Positions 44,603-57,500 of a stretch of DNA of 64,000 nt are shown in pieces. Under the pieces are notes generated by a model. The model ran no database searches and had not been told where the DNA came from. It saw only the letters and a list, made by a program, of their open reading frames with translations. Made by a program: the position numbers and the translations under genes. Numbering within the stretch: the first letter of the stretch is position 1; every line of letters begins with the position of its first letter. The stretch spans positions 8,298,207-8,362,206 of the forward strand of contig OZ037767.1 in NCBI GenBank assembly GCA_964035545.1, read 5' to 3'. The stretch is from Bugula neritina (lineage: Eukaryota > Bryozoa > Gymnolaemata > Cheilostomatida > Bugulidae).

Positions 44603-45476
44603 ATGGCCGACGAAGTCGTCAACGCGCCCAGACAGGAGCCAGCAGCAGTAGAGGAGGATTACATAGGCGGCCCAGCGCTGCCTATGGACAGGTACCACTT
44701 GCGGGCTCCTATCTTCTCAGGGGAAGAAGATGTGGAGCAATTCATCACTGAGTTTAGTGATGTGGCGGACATCTGCGGATGGCCAAATAGGGTTACTCTG
44801 ATCCAGCTGCGGTTATGTCTGACAGGGCCGGCTAAACCCTATGGGATAAGCCAGAATGTCGGTGACATATTTGAAGCACTACAAGCCCGGTTTGGATTAA
44901 CCGCTTGAAATGCTCGCGTACAACTGCAGAGTCTTAGGAGAAATCCTAAGACCAATCTGCGAGAGCATGCTACCGCAGTCGAACGACTGGCACAAGTTGC
45001 TTACAGCGACTTGCCTGCCGACAGTCGACAGAGCCTAGCACTGGATGCATTCCTCCAGTCTATTAACAACCTCGGTCTGTAAACAGCATCTGCTGGTGGC
45101 CGAAGTTGAGACTATGGAGAGAGCTCTAAGGCTTGGGAATGCCTATTTCCAAGCCGACAGTGCAAGTCAACCTGGTGCGACAGTACAGCAGGTCGGGGCA
45201 GACGACGTGTCGACGTCGCCAGCGAAGACAGCTGTACAGGTCGCAGCGGCAGCAGCAGACGAATCTACTAGCTTGACCACGAGCTTGATTCGAGAACTGC
45301 TAGCCGAGATCAGGCAACTGCGCCAGCAGGCGACAGCCGAGAGACCCAGGAGGTCGTCGGTAGCTGTCGACGACAGGTGCGGCCCCGTATGCTGAGGCTG
45401 TGGTAGTGGTGGGCACTTCAATCGAAGTTGCCCCCGCGGCAGTGAGAGGCGGTTAAACGGCGACGGCCCACGGTAA
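44603..45476 (+). pseudogene. gag: Broken gag of G3
   Basis: It starts at ATG 44603. Capsid motifs match G9 (RAPIFSGEEDVEQFITEF, ALQARFGLTA). A TGA follows at about 44906, and after INNLGL there is a frameshift near 45079. An Ala/Gln-rich stretch (45080-45380) leads to a CCHC zinc knuckle at about 45389-45434 (GCGSGGHFNRSC). An in-frame TGA sits between its first two cysteines, where Trp or Arg is usual. The zero frame runs through GTTAAAC and ends at TAA 45474 inside the stem-loop that follows. The copy cannot make Gag unless the stops are suppressed. Confidence 0.85.
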
Positions 45477-45495
45477 CTTTCGCCAACCGTGGGCC
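45452..45495 (+). promoter_or_regulatory. Putative -1 ribosomal frameshift signal, G3 gag-pol
   Basis: The heptamer GTTAAAC (45452-45458) is read in gag as ..G TTA AAC. It is followed by a 6-base spacer and a perfect 10-bp stem: GGCCCACGGT (45465-45474) pairs with ACCGTGGGCC (45486-45495), with an 11-base loop. The zero frame stops in the loop. The -1 frame (GTT AAA) is open through the Arg/Pro linker into protease. The same layout with a covarying pair occurs in G9. Confidence 0.7.
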
Positions 45496-48400
45496 CCAGT
45501 TTAACCCCCCAAGGCAGAGGCCAAGGCCCAAACTCCACCGGGTGAGGAGGCCGCCTTCGCCAGAGTGGCAAGCCCCAAGGAGAGTGAGTAGGCCGCAAGG
45601 CCCACCAATACCTCCGGCTTGGGCACTCAAAAACCGCTTTGAAGGTTTGCTTGATGAGGGAGTGAACGGCGAGTGGGAGCACAACAGGGATTTTCCTCGG
45701 TTGCCCACACGAGCATCAGTCCGAGAATTCACTCGGCCGCCCGTGTGTGAGCGAGACCGAGACGTACCCTGCCCGCCCATGCAACGTCGACGACCCCCTC
45801 GCAACCGAAAAGCACAGGTGCATCCCCAACTCCATGCACATGAGGTGTCGCCTCAAGAGACAAATTGCTCAGTGAGCGCCCAGCCATATGGAAGCAGCTA
45901 TTTCCTCCCCGGCAAACTTGCTGGCAAAGCTGTCACATTCCTGTTGGACACTGGGTGCACCACAAATCTACTGAGTCGACGTCTATTCGACACCCTCAGT
46001 GCCAGGGACAGGGCTAGCCTAGAACCATATGAAGGGGAGCATGGCACGTTGGCGGACGGGTCGTGTATTCCTTTCTATGGGGTAATCCAGTTGACTGGTA
46101 GAGTCCGTGATCAGACGATCAGTGAGACCTTCATCGTCAGTCAACTCAAGGAGGATGCCATCTTGGGCATGCCATTTCTGAAACGACACAGGTGCTACAT
46201 AGACTTTAGCAAGTCGGCAGTAGTGATGGCGGGGCGTGAGCTGGCCTGTGTCGACCGATTTGGCCGACCCTTGGTGAGGGGAGTGCAGGTGGTACAGCGC
46301 TGTACTGTACCTGGGCGCTCCCGGGCTACAGTTCGCTGCAGAGTGAACTGTAGGGAAATCTCCGAGCTCGGAGTGGTGGAAGGTGCACTGGGGGGCGTCC
46401 AGCTCGCTAACAGTCTGAATAGACTGGATGAGCGGGGGGAGTTCCTGGTCCAGTGCACAAACCCTTTCACGGAGCCGGTAGAATTACCGGCTGGGTCTCT
46501 AGTTGGGAAGTTCCACTCCGTGCAAGAGGAGGATGTAGGGCCCGCGCTGGAAACAGCGGACGACGCCCGGGGAGTACCCACTAGAGACGGCAGGGGGCCG
46601 GTGCCTGAACACGTAGCAGAGTTGTACGAGGATGCCTGTGATGGCTGTGAGAGCAAGCGAGAACGCCTGGTGATGGGGCGGCTACTCTCTGAGTACAAGG
46701 ACGTGTTTAGTTGCGGCGACCATGACATGGGTCTGACTAAGACTGTCTGTCATGAGATACACCTGGCGGCGGGGACGCCGCCAATTCGGCAGCCGACCCG
46801 CCGGTTAGGTCCTGAGAAGGAGAGAGAAGTGAGTCGTCAGGTGCAAGACCTTCTGAACCGGGACCTGATCGAGCCAGGCCATGGGGCCTGGAGTTCTCCA
46901 GTCGTCCTGGTTCGGAAAAAGGATTGTAGCTGGAGGTTTTGCGTTGACTATCGCAGGCTGAACAGCGTGACCATCCAGGACGCTTACCCTCTCCCGAGGA
47001 TCGATGAGTCGCTCGATGCCTTAGCTGGTAGCAAGTTCTTCAGCACGTTGGACTTGTTAAGCGGGTTTTGGCAGGTGCCCCTGAGTCCTGAAGCACAGGA
47101 CAAGGCCGCGTTTATAACGCGGGATGGGCTCTGGAAATGGAAGGTGTTGCTATTCAGACTTACGTCCGCACCAGCCACCTTCCAGCGACTTCTGGAGCAG
47201 GTCCTGAGTGGACTGCACTGGAAGATCTTGCTCATCTATCTCGATGATGTCATCGTCATCTCCCCCGACTTCGACACACATGTCAGTCGACTCAGGGAGG
47301 TGTTCGACAGACTCCGAGCTGCGGACCTGAAGCTAAAGCCCTCGAAGTGTGCATTACTGCAACGCGAGGTTAAGTACCTGGGCCATGTAGTTGGTCGAGA
47401 CGGGGTCGCCACCGACCCCGAGAAGGTACGGGCTGTGAGAGACTGGGCCGTCCCTGTTGACCTCTCTGAATTGCGGGCATTCCTGGGGCTGGTAGGGTAC
47501 TATCGTCAGTACATACCAGACTTCGCCGGAATTGCACAACCGTTAAATCGGCTGACCGCAAAGGGGGTGCGATGGCAGTGGACGCAGGCTGAGCAGAAGG
47601 CATTTGACCACCTGAAGGATCGCCTGGTGGAAGCACCCATCTTGGCGTATCCTGACCCTGCGAAGGAGTACATTTTGGATACTGATGCCAGTAACCATAG
47701 TGTGGGGGCTGTACTATCGCAGGTCCAAGATGGTCGCGAGGTGGTGGTGGCTTACTATAGCAAGGCCCTGTCGGCGCCTGAGAAGAACTACTGTACAACC
47801 AGGAGGAAACTCCTGGCAGTAGTCAAGGCGGTCAAACACTTTAGACCATATCTATATGGGCGCACATTCCGGCTTCGGACGGATCATGCGTCCCTGATAT
47901 GGCTGTGTCGACGGGCAGAACCATCAAGCCAAGTAGCGCGCTGGCTAGAGATCCTGGCAGAGTTTTCTTATCGGATCGAGCATCGACCCGGTAAGAAACA
48001 CGGTAATGCAGATGGGCTCAGCCGCCGCCAGGCAGATGGGTGTAAGCAGTGCCAGAATATTAAGCGCAGGGACGGTGGACCCCCTCGCTCGGACGTCGAA
48101 GCGCTGTTGGGAGTTGATCTGGGACACCCATAAGCAAGCTCATGCAGGAGCTAGCCGGGTGACTAGGTGTCTTCAACTCCAGTGGTTTTGGCCCGGTATG
48201 ACCCGGGATGTCCGACTCCGGGTGCGGAAGTGCGAGGTGTGCCAAGCTAGCAAGCATGGCCGCCCCACTGAGACCGCAGGGAGGCGTCGCCTCCATGCCG
48301 GTCGTTCGTGGCAGGTGGTTGCTGTCGATTTGGTAGGCTCCATGCCCACAACAGCGAGTGGTAATAACTGGATACTGGTATTAACTGACCATTTCACGCG

Positions 48401-49653
48401 GTGGGCTGATGCACTGGCTATTCCAGATGCGTCGGCCCCCTCGGTGGCCAGAGCATTGGATCAGCAGGTGTTCTGCTATTTCGGCTTGCCGGAGCAGATA
48501 CACTCTGACCAAGGCGCCCAGTTTCAGTCGCAACTCATGAGCGATCTCTGTAAAGTGTGGGGGGTAAACTAGAGTCGGACGACCCCGTATCACCCGCAAG
48601 GAATGGGGTTGTGGAGCGGAACAACCAAATGCTAGGGGACTCTCTGAGAAGCCTGCTTATCGGTAATAGCCAGGAAGAGTGGGACTTGGTGTTGCCGCAG
48701 ATCATGCGAGCGTACCGTAGTACCCCTCACTCCAGTACACTGGAGACCCCTAATTTTCTCATGCTGGGGAGAGAAACAAGGGTTCCTGAGCACATAACCT
48801 ATCATGTTCCGACTCTCGAGAGCAATGTCCACGACTACGTGGACAAGCTCGTAAAACGCATGGAGACGGCTCACGAGGTGCTACGTGAGCAGCAGTGGCA
48901 GGTCAGAAGTGGTGACTCTGATGACCCACTTTTATACAAGGTGGGGGACTGGGTCTGGATGACCAGTCATCGCCGCAGGCGCGGACAGGCAGCCAAGTTG
49001 CAGCCGAAGTTCGTAAGTCCCTACTGCGTAATTGAGGTGATGCCAAATCACACCTATAAAGTGGAACGGTCTGGACAAGTGTCGATCCAGAACGAGGCAC
49101 GGCTGAAACCTCACTGGGCAAGTCCTGATGCGGCAGGTCAAGCACCTTCTCTCTTAGAGCCAGCTAGGCGCCCTCCTATGAGGGGGCGACCCATGGCGTA
49201 CCGAGAGATCGAGGAGATACTGCCAGACCAGGACGAGGCGGCTGATGCGTCAGCCGACCAGCCCCAACCTCCTCCACCCCAGGAAGAGGAGTCTGACACA
49301 CCTGAAGACCTGTCAGAGCCGGCCCTACCACCTGTGGAGCCGGTCGACAGGCCCATCGTCCCGGGTGAGATGGAAATTCCTCAAAATCATGAGGAAGAGG
49401 CAGCTAGGGGAGGACCACCCGTACTGGTAGACCCCCCGTACTGGCGACACCACCAGTGGTGGAAGAGTCACCAGTCGTAGCAAATTCCCCAGTGCAGTTG
49501 GAGCGTAGGCAACGCACTAGGGCGCCTCCATCTTATTTAAAAGATTTCTTGTGTGATGCAGTGGAAAAACATCCATCAGCTATCATAAAAGAAATCTGGG
49601 GGGACGAGCAATTGAGAGTTGCATTTCCAAGATATAAGGAGACGCAATTGTGA
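45453..49653 (+). pseudogene. pol: Pol of G3: protease, RT, RNase H intact; integrase broken
   Basis: One frame is open from the slippery site to 48133. It holds an Arg/Pro linker, a protease with LLDTG (Asp codon at 45947), RT with RFCVDYRRLNSV, FRLTSAPATFQ and catalytic YLDDV (47237), then RNase H with DTDAS (47678) and HGNADGLSRR. At about 48100 roughly 100 residues are missing and the frame shifts. Integrase then runs 48087-48572 with the His-His site (WDTHKQAHAG), CEVCQ, AVDLVG (first Asp) and HSDQGAQF (second Asp). A TAG after WGVN and a shift precede GVVERNN (Glu). The C-terminus runs to 49480. A further piece to 49653 carries APPSYLKDFLCD. No zinc-finger ORF follows, unlike G6-G8. Confidence 0.93.
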
Positions 49654-50923
49654 GTTGCCTACCCCAGTAGTGTAATACAAAACACTACCGGGGGTAAGAA
49701 AAGAGTGAAGTCAGCTCGCTAGTGAAAGGGGTATTATACAATCACTTTCACTGCGAAAAGCGTTCTTTTCTGATTCAACTGCCAACGTGCACGCACGTAC
49801 TTGGCAGGCTGGCGCACTACGTAGCCTAAGTGGGCAGCACACTAAAGTCAGGGCTGTCTTATGGTAAGTCTACTAGTATAATTCTATTATTTAAGTAGAA
49901 TTCAAGCTGGTAGCCTAAATCAGTCTCGCTTTATCATAACGATAAAGTTGGTTTCCCAAGTCAGGTGATTCACTGACGACTTGAGTGGGGCGGTCGACAA
50001 CATGATTTAATTACTAATCAGTGGTTAGTGATTGCGAGACTTAGTCGAGGTGTCGTACTGACAGGTGCAAACCCCTTCAACAGTTGCTGGCATTTTGTTG
50101 CAGGTGAGACTTTAATGGCGGGGCCAAATTCCTTCTCCTGGCGTAGCACAGTCACATCACTCATCTCATTTGTCGACTAGATGCTGGCTGCTTGACTAGA
50201 CTCTTGTAGCGACATGACAGCAGTGCTGATGATCGTCATAACAGAAGTGCCAGAGACAACTGACACAGTAGTTCTTCCCTCTCCTCTCCTGGCGACCACG
50301 TTCCGGTATAGACAGAGTAGCTCCTCTCTTTTCTCTCCTGTGGCTACATCCTAATAATAAAACCGTATAAAATAACAATAAGAAGAAGAAGTAATATTAA
50401 AGATTCCTGCATGAAGTAAAAAGTAAATATAGAAGTCAAGATAAAGAAGCCTTTCCTTTCCTCCTTTTTGGGAATTCGACGGCGACGAGGTAGACGTTGG
50501 TATTAAAGAGACCAGTCAACCCCCTCCATCTCCCCCCCCCTTTTGGGGAGATTCCTTCGTACTCTCCAACCCCCTTTCCTTCTCTCCCCCTTTGGAGAGA
50601 TTCCTTTGCCACGCTTGATTCTTCTGGGGACTCCTCGACCCCCATCGCTTGGCTTCGACTAGATGAGTGTGAAGCAGTACCTCCCCTTCTCACTAAGTTC
50701 ATGCTACCCTACATTATTTGGTGAGAGGCTCTCTACCCTGTGACTGACCCGGATCGATCGTGTTACAATATGGACATCATTTTGAATACATATTTTGTGT
50801 TCTCTCATTCCTGTGTTGTTTTGATCTTTTATTTTATTTTATTTTTATTTCCTTTTGTTTTTCAAAATTATGTTGTCATGCAAGCATCAATCGTAGAGTG
50901 TACTTTTCGATAGGTGTGGCGAG
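49654..50923 (+). other. 3' non-coding region of G3
   Basis: No convincing ORF is present. It contains the conserved hairpin at 49929-49947 (stem CTTTATC/GATAAAG, loop ATAAC). It also has two related pyrimidine-rich blocks at about 50525-50555 and 50585-50615 (CCCCTTTTGGGGAGATTCCTT and a variant), each able to fold on itself. The purine-rich tract before the 3' LTR is weak. Confidence 0.65.
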
Positions 50924-51332
50924 TGTGATGGATTTTAGTAGTGCAATTATTATTGTATTAATCGAAAAGGTTCACTCTATATGGTTTATTATATTGTGAG
51001 TTCGACCATGTCGGATTGTAACTATGGACAGCAGTGGCACCACTAGTAACCATCAATCAGGACAGTCACACTAATTGATAGCAGGTGAAGCTAGCTACTC
51101 GTAGTTGCAGTGCGCTGAGTAGCTAGCCGGCAGAGCAGCTTGGGACTTCATTTAGAGTAGTTGTGTATTAAAGCTCACTAATTATGTAATCGTTTTCTAT
51201 TCATGTTAGCAGTAAATCACCTTCTTGTATTTGTGTAAATAATAAAGTTATCTTAGCGTAAACAACCTGGTGTAGTGGCTTTGTTTAAGTCGACCCACAT
51301 ATAATAATAGTGAACTGGCAAAATTCACTACA
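50924..51332 (+). repeat. 3' LTR of G3
   Basis: This repeats 44139-44547 and ends CACTACA, followed by the duplicated CAGG. Confidence 0.95.
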
Positions 51333-54240
51333 CAGGATCTATTTTTTTGCACATTTGACAGGATTTCACAATCTCTGATACAATGCTTCTATCCACTGGT
51401 ATCGCCATCCGATTTGCAACATGCATCGTTTGATCTATTCCCAAGTGACGCCTGTTGTGAAGCTCAATAACACTTTTACAATGCTTTGTCATACCTAGCG
51501 CATTAATTTTAGAATCAGGCTAATTCTTTTAAACTATCTGTAGCCACATTTTTGGAACACGAGTTAGAATATCAGACAGGTTCTTTTCTAATGGAACCAG
51601 CTTGATAGACAGCATAAGTCCATATTTGTCAATCAATTGACTAACAATCTCCAGTCTTTTTTCAACAACCATCTCGCTCAACCCACTGACCTTGGGTCTT
51701 TTTGTGTTCTCTACAATAAAACAAAGCTAACTACAAATCGTTGCAGAGTCTGTGATCAACACTAACTTTTTGATTTTTTACCTCAGGGCAAAACTTAGTC
51801 CTCCCAGCTCTGCTATGTTGATATGACCAGCATCCTTTTTAAGCCATGCACAATCTCCCACCACATGATCATCTATTTGCAAACAACATCCCATTGACAA
51901 GCTACTTGTATCACACCACATTATGCCAGGCTTGTTTTATCAACTTCTCAAACGCTTTTCACTAGGTCTTCTTTAGCGACTATTTTCATTATTTCTTTAA
52001 TGATGTTTTCCGAATAGCCCGGAATGCGTTCTTCTCATGCAACATCCTTGGCGATTTTTTTGACAAAATTACATGATGTTCTCAACCACCAAGCCACTGG
52101 GTAATGTTCAATCAACTTGCCGCAGAGTGAGAACAGTTCTCTTTTGGTCATGTTTTCCTGCAACATAAAAAGTTTGCCATCTCTACACCATGTAAAGTTC
52201 CCATTGCCTACCTCTCTCCCTCTCAATCCTAACACTCGAGCATCATTAAGGAGTTCTGGCTCCTTAGTCACTAACCCATATCTAAGCAGCAGCTGTCTCA
52301 TTTTATCTACTCCTACTAAACTTTTGTTGACCCAGATATCGTCTATGTAATGGTCATTTCTTTGCTTGACCTCATTATCTTGTGCTAGTACTGTGCTAAA
52401 TATCATTGACATAATTTTTGGAGCAACGCTTAATCCAAAACCCATTCATGTCATCACATACAAGTTACCCTTATATTTTTCAGTTTGAAATTTCTGCAAA
52501 CTCCTACTCATGTGAATTTGCAGATATGCTTTTTTAAGCCCAACAGACAGTCTTCAGTCCTTTGCTTTCTCCACTCACGCACCTTTTTTTGGCAAATTGC
52601 AGTGTCTTGTCAAGGTATACTCTCAACATGGCTATTGAGCTCCCGATAGTCCATAACAGGTCGGACCTTTTTGGGTTTTGTTTGGCTGACTTGCAATCAT
52701 CAATGAAATCACATCATCAACTTTACCATGTTTTAGAACATCATACGGCTCTAACCACCCATTTGCTATCCACTGATTTAATTTTGTTTCATACTCTCTT
52801 ATATGCTCTGGTGGCACTGCATACTGTGCACACTGATTGCTTAGCTGTGGCTCTCCTGTCTGCTACTTTCACTCAACAGACCACTTCTGCCCAGCAAAGA
52901 CAGCTATAAAATTCTTATTTTTAAAGCTGTTGGTAATAAAGATGCAGCTAATGCACACATCTGAGAGTGCCAAGAAACTTTACCATCTTTGTCAAATGTA
53001 ACTCCTCCCAACCTCTTAATAATGTCAAACCCTAAAACTACATCTGCATCACACACCAGACTTGGTGCAGCTAAACAGCAGTTTCTTACTACTACCCTAT
53101 CAACCACTAACTCTGCTACTACCTCACCACCACATCCCTCACCATTGAGCATTGTCACTATATGTTGAGGCCTACGCAGCCACGTTCCGATTTCTTTGCA
53201 CAACTTTTCACTGATCACTGTTTGTTGACAGCTTGAATCTAGTTATGTTTTATGCAGCAACTACATCCTGATTTATTTGTGTATCTATATATGAAGGGCA
53301 GCACCTCATTAGCTACTGCAGCCTTGGAAAAACACCCGGTGCTAATGGTTCCCCTTGCCTGTTTCCCTGCTTTTCTGGGCAGTTTCTTGCTGTATGTGAT
53401 GTTTTATCACAAATAAAACATTTCCTGACATGTCTCAGTTGATCATTTTTATAGGTTGACTTTGGACATTCACGAGCCATATGTGAAGTTGCGCCACAGC
53501 TGAAGCAAGTTCCCTTTGGCTTTTGATAGCCAGCTGCACATGTCATCTTACTTTCTCTTGTACTCAGCATTATTCTTGCTCTAGCTACTAGTTTGGGCAA
53601 ACTCAATTTCTCTACAGAAGCCATGGACTTCAATTGCAAGGACACGTCACCTGGCAACCCTGCCATGAAAGCGCATTTTGAAATTGGCTCTGCATCCTTT
53701 TGTCCATTATGTCCCAATGAACTATTTTTATGTCTGTCAATTAGACATCAACCGGCACTTCATCGTGAAGCACTCGCTTCTGTAGCTCATCGTATGCAGT
53801 ATGGCAGTTTATTCCAAAAGCTGTTAGTAATGCAGCTTTGAGTTTTCCATAACCTCCCTCGTCACTTTCCGGTAGCTGCTTATATACTGCAAAGGCTGAG
53901 CCAGCCAGAAACAAAGGTAATACTATTATTATAGATCAGTTATTTTTTGCAGCTTTGCCACAAGCTCTAATTTCTCAAGCCACTCACTAAATTCTCCGAT
54001 GTCGCTATCCTCATATTTGTTTTTATTATGTTCGAGAGCTTGACTGATGCCATTGTAAAGTTTTAATACGCCAAAATAGCTTGTTGTTATGTTGCATACT
54101 GTATAGTACTGCAATAAATTACTACCAACTTTCTTGCTTTTACTGTACTTTATTCTATCAAATCTCAAAGCGAACTGACTCACTTGATAAACAAACAGTA
54201 TATCACAACAGTTACATAGCACTTTAAAAATCACAACATA
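51333..54240 (-). pseudogene. LTR element B1: gag, zinc knuckles, protease, RT, RNase H, integrase start
   Basis: The minus strand from 54240 gives: a Gag N-terminus (DIGEFSEWLEKLELVAKLQ); Gag continuing with AVYKQLPESDEGGYGKLKAA after a break; two CCHC knuckles (CFSCGATSHMARECP and CFICDKTSHTARNCP, 53530-53360); an aspartic-protease-like region (VLGFDIIKRLGG, 53218-52904); RT with FGLSVAPKIMS and catalytic YIDDI (52445-52035); TKRELFSLCGKL; RNase H with WCDTSSL and GHINIAELGG (about 51920-51780); and the integrase His/Cys site near 51470-51340. The order fits Ty3/gypsy or BEL/Pao, and the RT motifs differ clearly from G1-G9. Several shifts and stops are present. It continues at 44138 beyond the nested G3. 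Confidence 0.8.
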
Positions 54241-54370
54241 ATTACTTTGACAGCATAATTGTATTGCTATAACATTTCATCATATAAGGCAACTAGAAGG
54301 TATATGTCATGGGATAATATAAACATAGCTTTAGTAAACAGATACAAACATTACAATAATCATGTTCTTT

Positions 54371-54579
54371 TGTAATAATACTTTAATAGTATTATATTTA
54401 AAGTCCACTAAAGTATCTTTACTCAGAAAGCACAATTGATCACTACAAACACATTTCCAAGACTGACCATATGTACAAACCACAAAGATAAAGGGATTTA
54501 GGAAACAAAGGAAAACAACTATAATAATATTTACAAAACAGATTACATAACTGCATGATACAATGTCATGAACATTACA
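54371..54579 (-). repeat. LTR shared by B2 (3') and B1 (5')
   Basis: The minus strand runs from TGTAATGTTCATGACATTG at 54579 to ATTATTACA at 54371, 209 bp. It matches 57786-57985 with substitutions and a small insertion. A purine-rich tract (AGATTAGGGAGAAA) directly precedes it, as expected for a 3' LTR of B2. B1 gag begins just after it, as expected for a 5' LTR. Confidence 0.78.
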
Positions 54580-57500
54580 TTTCTCCCTAATCTTATCAGG
54601 TCAAACAAACATACAATGAAACAAAAAAGAAAAACATCTACTTATTTACATAAAAGTCTGCCAACCACATAGTTGGTTATCTATCTCTTACTGGTTGGTC
54701 AATCACTTTGTCTGCATGTTCACCTTCTTCAACATTTTCACCATCCACAACTTTATTTGCATCTACATGCTCATCAGCATTATCTGACCTCGGGTTAATT
54801 TCAATGTCTCCATGTATCTGAGATTGCTGTTTTGTACTAGACAAAATGTCACCACTTTCTCTGTTCACTGCATTAGCCAATCGAAAATCACTTATGTGTT
54901 GTGTCATACCATTTACCGTGACCGCAGTGTTCAACACAACCCTAGTAATCGTGCCCTATAGCCATGCAATTGTGCACTTAGAATTCACAGGTTTTACATA
55001 AACTTTGTCTCTTACATTGTAGGGGTTTTTCGTAATGTCTGTGGGCTTTTCTATTGTTTATGATGACACTTTAGGCAGCTTTACATTATAGCTGTATAAA
55101 CTTTGTAAGGGTACTACATTGTTACTATTTGGAACGTTATTGTACCAAAATACCATATTTTCTATTGAGAATCTAGTTCGAACTGCCATTTTTTTATAGT
55201 CGTGTGATTGCGCTCTGTAATACCGTTCCTCGATGCTCTCTAAGCACAGCTAAATATGTGCTGTACATCCCACCGCTTAAGTAACTGTTCCAATCTGTCA
55301 CTTCTGAAGCATGGTCCGTTGTCTGACAGTAACTCTGTTGGTGGACCACAGTCGATAATAGTCAGGTATGGTACAGGATTATAGTGACTCACGTTCATTG
55401 CCAGCCTATACCAATTCTCATTGACCTCCAGAACTCCTCTTTCCCACTGCGCTGAAGCAGGATCAATATTCCTACACACAGTACATTCTTTAACTACTTT
55501 CCCAACTAACTCTTTGTCTATGCCTCCTCCAAATTTACATTTAGCTGAATCAATTTTTTTTTCAATGCCCAAATGATGCATTCTATGCAGCTTGGTTATT
55601 TTATCCTTCAGATCAGTTACATCAGGAGTTGTCACACCTACACTTGCACAGGTTATTTGCTTACTAAGCCATGCTGAACTTACCCGTATCAGAGCATCTG
55701 CCCAATTCTCAGCTGATTTCACTAAATGTATTTTTAATGACAGCTTGTACTCTTCTATCAGTTTTTCTATAACACCTAACCTACGTTTCACAATCATCTC
55801 ATTCATGCTATTAACTTTTGGTCTGACACTATCATCGATTACAGATGTGACCCACCTGAATACTGACATTGAATCGGTTTTCACTACAATGTTGCATAGA
55901 TTCTATTTTAAAGCTAAATTTAGGCCTTTTACCACAGCTTCTAACTCTGCTACATTAAGGTGGGTGCAGTCATTGGGTTTTCTCATCCACGAAGCATCCT
56001 CTACTATCTGGCCATCTATTTGCACAGACACCCCTATAGCCAAACTGCTTGCATCACACCATACAGTGCCTGTATCAGTATTAGCCACATTCCTTTTACA
56101 GGATCAGATTTTGCAACTCTATCTAATGTCTCTAACAACATCTTTTGGGAATTGTCAATTTGGGAAAAGTCTTTTTCGAAATAGGTGTTTTTGAATTGAC
56201 ATTTGTGAAATGTCGTGTCACCGTCAGACACAGCACTATCTCACATATCTAATTTCATGAACCTTTTCATAAAACTGCATGCTACCCTAAGCCACCCTGC
56301 TGCAGGAAAATGTCCAGTCAGTTTACCACACACTGAAAACAGCTCTCGCTTGCTTATGTTGCTATTTGACTCAAGAGATGGGAGCTCACCATCGTGCTGC
56401 CAGCTATAACATGACATGCCACCTCTCCACCCCTCTTTAACCCTTAGCCCTAAAACCCTAGCATTACTCAGTTTTTCTGGTTCTTTAGTTACCAAATCAA
56501 ACTTCAACAAATGATTTCGAACTACTTCTACTGAAACAACAGCATCATCAACTATATTGTCATCTATATAACTATCAGTACCTTTGTGTATAGTGTCATT
56601 TTGAGCCAGCACTGTAGATAAAACGTTTGACATGATTTTAGGCGCCACATTTAAAATAAAACCTAACCTAGTCATTACATAGATCTTACCTTCATACCGT
56701 ACAGCTTGGAACTTTTGCAAATCACTATTCACATGAAGTTGTAAGTAAGCTTTTCTTAAATCCAGCAAACTGGCATTGTCACCAAGTAACCTCCATTTCC
56801 TCAATTTATCCTGGCAAATAGCAGTGTCACCACTGGGCTTACTGTAGATGTATTTGTTGAGCTCTCTACTATAATCCATATCAGGTCGCACCTGGGCTGG
56901 TTTATTTAGCTGGGCAGCAGCCATCAATGGTACTATTCCAGTGACTGTACCATGCAATTTATTGCCATACAATTGTAACCATCTATCGCTAATCCATTGC
57001 TGAATCTGCTCATGGTAACTTTGTTTGAATTTGTCTTTTACAGCTTACTGACCACATTGGTTCTGTAATGTCGGCTCACCATTCTCCCATTTTCACCTCA
57101 CTGACTATTTTTTACCATCAAATTTAGCATTAAAGTCAGTGTCACCAACAAAAAGTTCACTTTTACTATTACTAGTTAATGTCCTATCGAATTTATCTAC
57201 CCCTACACCTACACTAACAACACTGACTTTACCAACTTCTGTTGTTGGTTCAACTGCAGGAAACATCACATGCTTATTCCTAATAATTGTCACACCACCT
57301 AATTTGCAAATAGCATTCATTCCGAAAATTAAAGAGTAACCACCTACTAACATTGAAGTTATTAAATGCTTTACAGAGAGATGACAATTTCTAACCTGCA
57401 CTGCTAATTGAGCTTCACCCCTACATTTACTTATTTGTCTATTTAGCATTAAAACCCTCCGTTCAGGACCACACACCTACTTGATTACAAAATCTTTCTA

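Larger units (their letters stand above)
44139..51332 (+). mobile_element. Ty3/gypsy LTR retrotransposon G3, complete outline (7.2 kb)
   Basis: The outline is complete: 409-bp LTRs at both ends, CAGG duplicated outside (44135-44138 and 51333-51336), primer-binding site, gag, frameshift signal, long pol, and a 1.3-kb 3' region. It is inserted within relic B1. The LTRs differ at about half a dozen positions by eye, so it is older than element L but far younger than most relics here. Gag and integrase carry stops and shifts. Confidence 0.96.

Noticed and set aside
45167-45804. Long minus-strand open frames over the gag-pol junction of G3
   Set aside because: They are antisense shadows of GC-rich gag and pol coding sequence; the plus strand has clear homology.
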